Of a stretch of DNA of 39,657 bases, positions 34,806 through 39,657 are shown piece by piece. Origin of the DNA: Acidobacteriota bacterium. GTDB lineage: Bacteria; Acidobacteriota; Terriglobia; Terriglobales; Acidobacteriaceae. Under the pieces are notes generated by a model. The model was not told where the DNA came from, ran no database searches, and was given only the letters and a program-made list of their open reading frames with translations. The stretch lies in the NCBI GenBank assembly GCA_021828835.1, contig JAJZCY010000007.1:1-39657 (forward strand), read 5' to 3'. A program made the translations under genes and the position numbers. Numbering within the stretch: position 1 is the stretch's first letter; every line of letters starts with the position of its first letter.

Positions 34806-36353
34806 TTATTTTTGCATCTGATAGTCGACCTTAGTGGGTTTGGCGCCGGTCTGCTTGGGGGTGGGAAGCTGAGAGATATCCCAGCCTCCGCCCAAAGCCT
34901 GCACAAGTTGAACCGAAGAGACCATCTCCGAGACCTGGTCGGCGTTCAACGTGGCTTGCGCGGTGAGCAGCGTGTTCTGGGCGATCATCACGTCGAGGTA
35001 GGGATCGACACCGGTCTCGTAGCGATCCATTTCGATGTTGAGATAACTCTGAGCGGACTTGACTGCTTCCTGCTCGTTCACAATTTGTTGCGAGTAGACG
35101 CGGGTGGCTACCAGGGAATCCTCCACCTGTTGAAACGCGGTGAGGACGGTCTGGCGATAGTTGGCGAGGTCGCTGTTGTAGAGGGCTTCGTACTGATGAA
35201 GTTGAGCGCGATAGAGGCCGCCTTCAAAGATCAGCTGGGAGACAGAGGGGCCGAGAGCCCAGGTGCGGCTGGGCATTCCGAAGAGTTGCCTGAAGATCGC
35301 GGCTTGAACTCCGGCGGAGGCGGCAATCGTGACATTGGGGAAGAAGGCGCCATAACCGATGCCGATGGTGGCGTTGGCGGCAGCCAGCGTGCGTTCGGCG
35401 GCGGCGATATCCGGCCGGCGCTCGAGCAGTTGCGAGGGCACGCCGGTGGGGATGGCGGGCGGCGTGTAGATCAGCGGTCGGACGGGCATGGAGAAATCGG
35501 TTGGAATCTGGCCCGTCAGCACGGCAATGGCATGTTCATACTGGGCGCGAAGCAGGCTTACCGCCTGAGCTGACGCTTTTGCGGCGGAGAGCGTCGTATC
35601 GGCTTCCGCGACCGAGATATAGTCGCCTACACCCGTGGTGTACTGCGCTTCGGCGTAATCGTAGGCCTTCTGATCGGCGGCGACGGTGTCGTTCAGGATT
35701 TTCTGCAGCATGTCCTGGCCGCGGATTTCGAAGAAGAACTGAGCTAGCGAGGCCTGCTCGACGAGCCGTTCAAGAGCGAGATCGCCGGCGGTGGCCTGAG
35801 CGGAGTATTGGGCTTGCCGGACGGTGTTGCGGATTTTGTCCCAGAAATCGGGTGTCCAGGAGACGTCGAGAGGGGCATTCCAGATACCGGCGGTTCTCCC
35901 GGTTGTCGCTGCGGTGGAGAAGACCTGATTGGAGGAGCTGCGGGTGCGCCGCCATGAGGGAGCGGCGGTGATGATGGGCCAGTATTGGGCGCGCGCTTCC
36001 AGCACCAGCGCGCGCGCGGCCATGTAGTTCTGGTAGGAGATCTGGATGGTCTGGTTATGGGCGTTGAGCTGCTCTTCCAGGGCGTTAAGCTCGGGCTCAT
36101 GGTAGATCTCCCACCAATTGCCGCGAAGCATGGCCTCTTCGGGATGTGCAACCTTCCAGCCCTGCGCGTCCTGGAAGTTGACGGTGGATTCCTTGTAGTT
36201 GGTGGCCTTAATGGCGGGCGGGGCGGGAGGGTGATACTTGGGTCCTACGTTGCAGCCCGGCAACAGCGCCAGGAATGCCGATACGCTGGCGCAAACAGCC
36301 CATCCTTTGCTCATCTTCCGTTCAAGCATTCGTATGCGTCCTTGTTCGTTCAC
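34806..36353 (-). CDS. Efflux outer-membrane lipoprotein (NodT/OprM-like)
   Basis: Lipobox LPGC, VGPKYHPP, LLERRPDIAAAERTLAAANATIGIGYGAFFPNVTIAASAG. Confidence 0.92.
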   Translation of the reverse strand: MNEQGRIRMLERKMSKGWAVCASVSAFLALLPGCNVGPKYHPPAPPAIKATNYKESTVNFQDAQGWKVAHPEEAMLRGNWWEIYHEPELNALEEQLNAHNQTIQISYQNYMAARALVLEARAQYWPIITAAPSWRRTRSSSNQVFSTAATTGRTAGIWNAPLDVSWTPDFWDKIRNTVRQAQYSAQATAGDLALERLVEQASLAQFFFEIRGQDMLQKILNDTVAADQKAYDYAEAQYTTGVGDYISVAEADTTLSAAKASAQAVSLLRAQYEHAIAVLTGQIPTDFSMPVRPLIYTPPAIPTGVPSQLLERRPDIAAAERTLAAANATIGIGYGAFFPNVTIAASAGVQAAIFRQLFGMPSRTWALGPSVSQLIFEGGLYRAQLHQYEALYNSDLANYRQTVLTAFQQVEDSLVATRVYSQQIVNEQEAVKSAQSYLNIEMDRYETGVDPYLDVMIAQNTLLTAQATLNADQVSEMVSSVQLVQALGGGWDISQLPTPKQTGAKPTKVDYQMQK

Positions 36354-39300
36354 GAGGCGGCCCCTTCGACAGTGGAGGGCAGCTCGTTATGCGACTTGCC
36401 CAGCGCCCACAGGCGCACCCGGTCCAATGCGAGATAGACGACCGGGGTTGTGTAGAGAGTGAGAAGCTGGCTCAGCAGCAGGCCGCCCACGATGGTGATG
36501 CCCAGGGGGCGGCGCATCTCGGAGCCGGTACCGCGGCCAAAGGCCAGCGGCAGGGCGCCCATGATGGCCGACATGGTGGTCATCATGATGGGCCGGAAGC
36601 GCAGCAGACAGGCCTCGAAGATGGCGTCGCGGGAGTTCCTGCCCTCGACGCGCTCGGCCTGGAGCGCGAAGTCGATCATCATGATGGCGTTCTTCTTCAC
36701 GATGCCGATCAGCAGGATGATGCCGATGATCGAGATGACGTTCAGGTCCATGTGGAAGAGCATGAGCGCCAGCATGGCGCCGGCGCTGGCGGAGAACACC
36801 GTGGAGATGATGGTGATGGGGTGAACCAGGCTCTCGTAGAGAATGCCGAGCACGATGAAGACCGCGGCGAGGGCGGTGAGGATGAGGACCGGCTCGGTGG
36901 AGAGCGATTGCTTGTAAGCCTCGGCGTTGCCGGAGAATGCGCCGTGAATGGTGCCGGGCATGCCCAGGCTCTGCTCCATCTCGGTGACTTCGCGGGTGGC
37001 GTCGCTCAGGGAGAAGCCGTTGCCGAGATTGAAGGACACGGTCACCGAGGGGAAGAGCCCGGTGTGGTTGACTTCGAGCGGGGTGGTGCGGATCTCGGCT
37101 TTGGCGAGGTTGAGCAGCGGCGTCATGGCGTTCATGCCCTTGCGGCCGGCGCTGGCCCCGCTGGAGAAATAGATGTTGTTGAGGCCGGAGGGATCCTGCC
37201 AGTACTGCGGCGCGACTTCCATGACCACGTAGTACTGGTTGAGCTGGGTGTAGATGACGGAGACCAGGGACTGGCCGAAGGCGCTGTAGAGCGAGCGATC
37301 GAGGGACTGGGCGCTCTGGCCCAGGCGCGCGGCCCGGGTGCGGTTGTAGGTGAGCAGTTCTTCGAGGCCGCCGTTTTGCTGATCGGTATCGACGTCCTTC
37401 AGGGCCGGCAAGTGCTGCATGCGCGCGTAGAGGATGGGGCCCCACTTGGCGAGATCGTGGAAGTTGTCGCCCTGAATCGTGTACTGGTAGAGCGCATTGC
37501 TGCCGCGGCCGCCGATGCGGATGTCCTGGCCGGGCTGAAGGAAGATGCTGGCCACCGGCAGCTTGTTGAACTTGGGCCGCAGGCGGTTGATCACGTTCAT
37601 GGCGGAGGTCTGGCGCTCATTGCAGCCGGGGGCGCCCTCTTTGCAGTCGTAGCCGATGGGCTTCAGCGAGAAGTACATGAAGCCGCCGTTGCTGGCGCCG
37701 CCGCCGCCAGTGTAAGACTCCACGTGGGCCACCGCCGGATCCTTGCGGATGACGTTGACGAGAGCCAGCGCCGAGGCACGCATGAAGGGAAAGGAAGCGT
37801 CCTGCGGGCCGCGCAGGCCGCCGAACACCATGCCTGTGTCCTGGCTCGGGAAGAAGCCCTTGGGGATGCGGACGATGACGACGAAGTTGAGGACAATGGT
37901 CAGCACCAGGGCGATCAGCATCAGGCCGGGATTATCGAGAGCCCAGGTGAGGGAGTGGCGGTAGATGCTGAGCAGGCCGTCAAAGAAGCGTTCGCTCATG
38001 CGGAACAGAACGTTGTGCTTCTCGTTTTTCTGGTGGCTCTTGAGCAGGTGCGCGCACATGCACGGAGTGGTGGTCAGCGAGAGCACCAGCGACAAGGTGA
38101 TGGCGATAGCCAGGGTGATGGCGAACTCGCGAAACAGGCGGCCGATGATGCCGCCCATCATCAGGATGGGGATAAACACCGCCACCAGCGAGATGCTCAT
38201 GGAGAAGACTGTGAATCCGATCTCTTTGGCACCCTTGAGGGCGGCGGCGAAGGGCTCCATGCCGGCTTCGAGATGGCGGGTGATGTTTTCCATCACCACG
38301 ATGGCATCGTCGACCACGAATCCTGTGGCGATGGTTAACGCCATGAGAGACAGGTTGTCGAGGCTGAAGCCGCAGAGGTACATCACGCCGAAGGTACCGA
38401 TCAGCGAAACCGGGACCGCCACGCTGGGGATGAGGGTAGCGCGCGGACTGCGCAGGAAGAAGAACACCACCAGGATGACGAGGATGACGGAGCCGATCAT
38501 CGTCTCCTCGACACTCTGGACCGAGGCGCGGATGGTGGTGGTGCGGTCCATCACGATGGTAGTGTTGATGCCGTTGGGCAAGACGGCCTTGAGGAAGGGC
38601 AGGGCCGCCTTGATGCGGTCGACGGTTTCGATGATGTTGGCGCCCGGCTGGCGGAAGATGTGCAGGCTGACGGCGGGCTTTCCGTCTTCGTATCCGGCGG
38701 TGCGGATGTTCTGGGTGGAGTCGATGACATCGGCGACATCGGAGAGGTGCACCGCCTGGCCGTTGTGATAGCCCACGATCAGCGGCCGGTACTGCGCGGC
38801 GTGGGAGATCTGGTCGTTGGTGATGATGTCGTAGAGCTTGCCGTTGTCGGAGATCTGTCCCTGGGGCTGGTGGGAGTTCTGGAGGCTGACCACGGACTGG
38901 ACGTTGGCCAGGGTGAGCCCGAAGGCAGCCAGCTTGTTGGGATCGATCTCGATGCGGACGGCAGGCTGAGCGCCGCCACCGACTCCCACCTGGCCGACGC
39001 CGGGAATCTGCGAGAGCCTCTGCACCAGCAGCGTCGAAGCCATGTCGTACATCTGGCTGCGGCTGTACTTGTCGGAGGTGAGGCCGACGATGAGGATGGG
39101 GGCGTCGGCGGGATTGAACTCCCAGTAGTGCGGATTTGAGGGCAGGTTGATGGGCAGGTAGGTGCGTGCCGCATTGATGCCTGCCATTACGTCGCGGGCC
39201 GCGCCGTTGATGTCGCGGTTCAGATCGAACTGGAGGGTGATGCGGGTGTTGCCCAGGGTGCTGGTCGACGTCATCTCGGTGACGCCGGCGATCTGGGCAA

Positions 39301-39511
39301 ACTGGCGTTCCAGGGGCGTGGCCACGGACGAGGCCATGATCTGGGCGCTGGCGCCGGGCAGGCCGGCGCTTACGTTGATGGTGGGGAAGTCCACCTGCGG
39401 CAAGGGCGCGACCGGCAGCACGGTATAGCCGACGATGCCGGCGAGAGCGATGGCTATCGTGAGCAGGGTGGTGCCGACCGGCCTCCGGATGAAAGGCGCC
39501 GAGAGGTTCAT
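36350..39511 (-). CDS. RND efflux permease (MdtC/MdtB-like)
   Basis: [61 protein letters not shown]; overlaps flanking genes by ATGA. Confidence 0.95.
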   Translation of the reverse strand: MNLSAPFIRRPVGTTLLTIAIALAGIVGYTVLPVAPLPQVDFPTINVSAGLPGASAQIMASSVATPLERQFAQIAGVTEMTSTSTLGNTRITLQFDLNRDINGAARDVMAGINAARTYLPINLPSNPHYWEFNPADAPILIVGLTSDKYSRSQMYDMASTLLVQRLSQIPGVGQVGVGGGAQPAVRIEIDPNKLAAFGLTLANVQSVVSLQNSHQPQGQISDNGKLYDIITNDQISHAAQYRPLIVGYHNGQAVHLSDVADVIDSTQNIRTAGYEDGKPAVSLHIFRQPGANIIETVDRIKAALPFLKAVLPNGINTTIVMDRTTTIRASVQSVEETMIGSVILVILVVFFFLRSPRATLIPSVAVPVSLIGTFGVMYLCGFSLDNLSLMALTIATGFVVDDAIVVMENITRHLEAGMEPFAAALKGAKEIGFTVFSMSISLVAVFIPILMMGGIIGRLFREFAITLAIAITLSLVLSLTTTPCMCAHLLKSHQKNEKHNVLFRMSERFFDGLLSIYRHSLTWALDNPGLMLIALVLTIVLNFVVIVRIPKGFFPSQDTGMVFGGLRGPQDASFPFMRASALALVNVIRKDPAVAHVESYTGGGGASNGGFMYFSLKPIGYDCKEGAPGCNERQTSAMNVINRLRPKFNKLPVASIFLQPGQDIRIGGRGSNALYQYTIQGDNFHDLAKWGPILYARMQHLPALKDVDTDQQNGGLEELLTYNRTRAARLGQSAQSLDRSLYSAFGQSLVSVIYTQLNQYYVVMEVAPQYWQDPSGLNNIYFSSGASAGRKGMNAMTPLLNLAKAEIRTTPLEVNHTGLFPSVTVSFNLGNGFSLSDATREVTEMEQSLGMPGTIHGAFSGNAEAYKQSLSTEPVLILTALAAVFIVLGILYESLVHPITIISTVFSASAGAMLALMLFHMDLNVISIIGIILLIGIVKKNAIMMIDFALQAERVEGRNSRDAIFEACLLRFRPIMMTTMSAIMGALPLAFGRGTGSEMRRPLGITIVGGLLLSQLLTLYTTPVVYLALDRVRLWALGKSHNELPSTVEGAAS

Positions 39512-39657
39512 ACGCCCTCCGTGATCCTCTCCGGCTCTTCGGAGGTGAACGACTGGGAGGGGCTGCGTCCGGTGATCTTGCGGCCCAATTTATCGAAGAA
39601 GACGTAGATGACCGGCGTGGTGTAGAGGGTGAGCACCTGGCTGAGCATGAGGCCGCC
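39508..39657 (-). CDS. C-terminal fragment of a second RND efflux permease (MdtB-like), cut by the window edge
   Basis: Encoded [29 protein letters not shown]... matches RND C-termini; TGA overlaps next ATG. Confidence 0.85.
   Translation of the reverse strand, partial: GGLMLSQVLTLYTTPVIYVFFDKLGRKITGRSPSQSFTSEEPERITEGV

Noticed and set aside
34779-34808. Terminator CTTGTTCCGGC-GCTT-GCCGGAACAAG
   Set aside because: A strong hairpin, but its T-tract is on the plus strand while both flanking genes are minus-strand; direction of action unclear, so not called as a feature.
36275-38338. 687-aa plus-strand ORF opposite the RND permease
   Set aside because: Antisense to a clear RND gene; low-complexity H/D/E/A-rich translation typical of antisense frames in high-GC DNA.

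Overview
This is a high-GC chromosomal window of about 39.7 kb. Gene content and repeat style suggest Acidobacteriota (Terriglobia/Acidobacteriaceae-like), which is inference only. Both ends are cut inside genes: ilvD on the left and an MdtB-like RND pump on the right. In between are mostly recognisable housekeeping and transport genes: pyrE, rimI-like, tRNA-Leu(GAG), secG, a pilin-lolA pair, an M16 peptidase, rlmN, queA, a DUF374-type acyltransferase, a Nat-type ABC exporter pair, a BrxA/B-like bacilliredoxin, murB, modC/modB/modA, a KaiC-like double-RecA protein with a histidine kinase, thrC-thrB, trxA, an S4-domain protein, an RR-HK-RR cluster, uvrC, an OmpA-like lipoprotein, a degenerate alpha/beta hydrolase, an MFS exporter, and an OMF plus RND pump. 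The most unusual signal is a family of hairpin repeats with the transcript-sense consensus GGTGCCC-[stem-loop-stem]-GGGAG..CCACC. Copies lie just downstream of stop codons, form a repeat island of about 1.1 kb (16.1-17.24 kb, including three exact-length 80-bp tandem units and an extreme G-quadruplex tract), and also occur inside the reading frames of uvrC and rlmN. Where orientation can be read, copies point in the sense direction of the adjacent or host gene. Other points of interest are a second structured element present just upstream of the Shine-Dalgarno sequences of queA and modA, a mod locus split by a KaiC/kinase module, a kinase with an eroded ATPase domain between two paralogous single-domain receivers, and a divergent promoter region with a long-spaced 12-bp inverted repeat and DnaA-box-like sites. 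All calls come from reading the sequence and the supplied ORFs; no searches were run.
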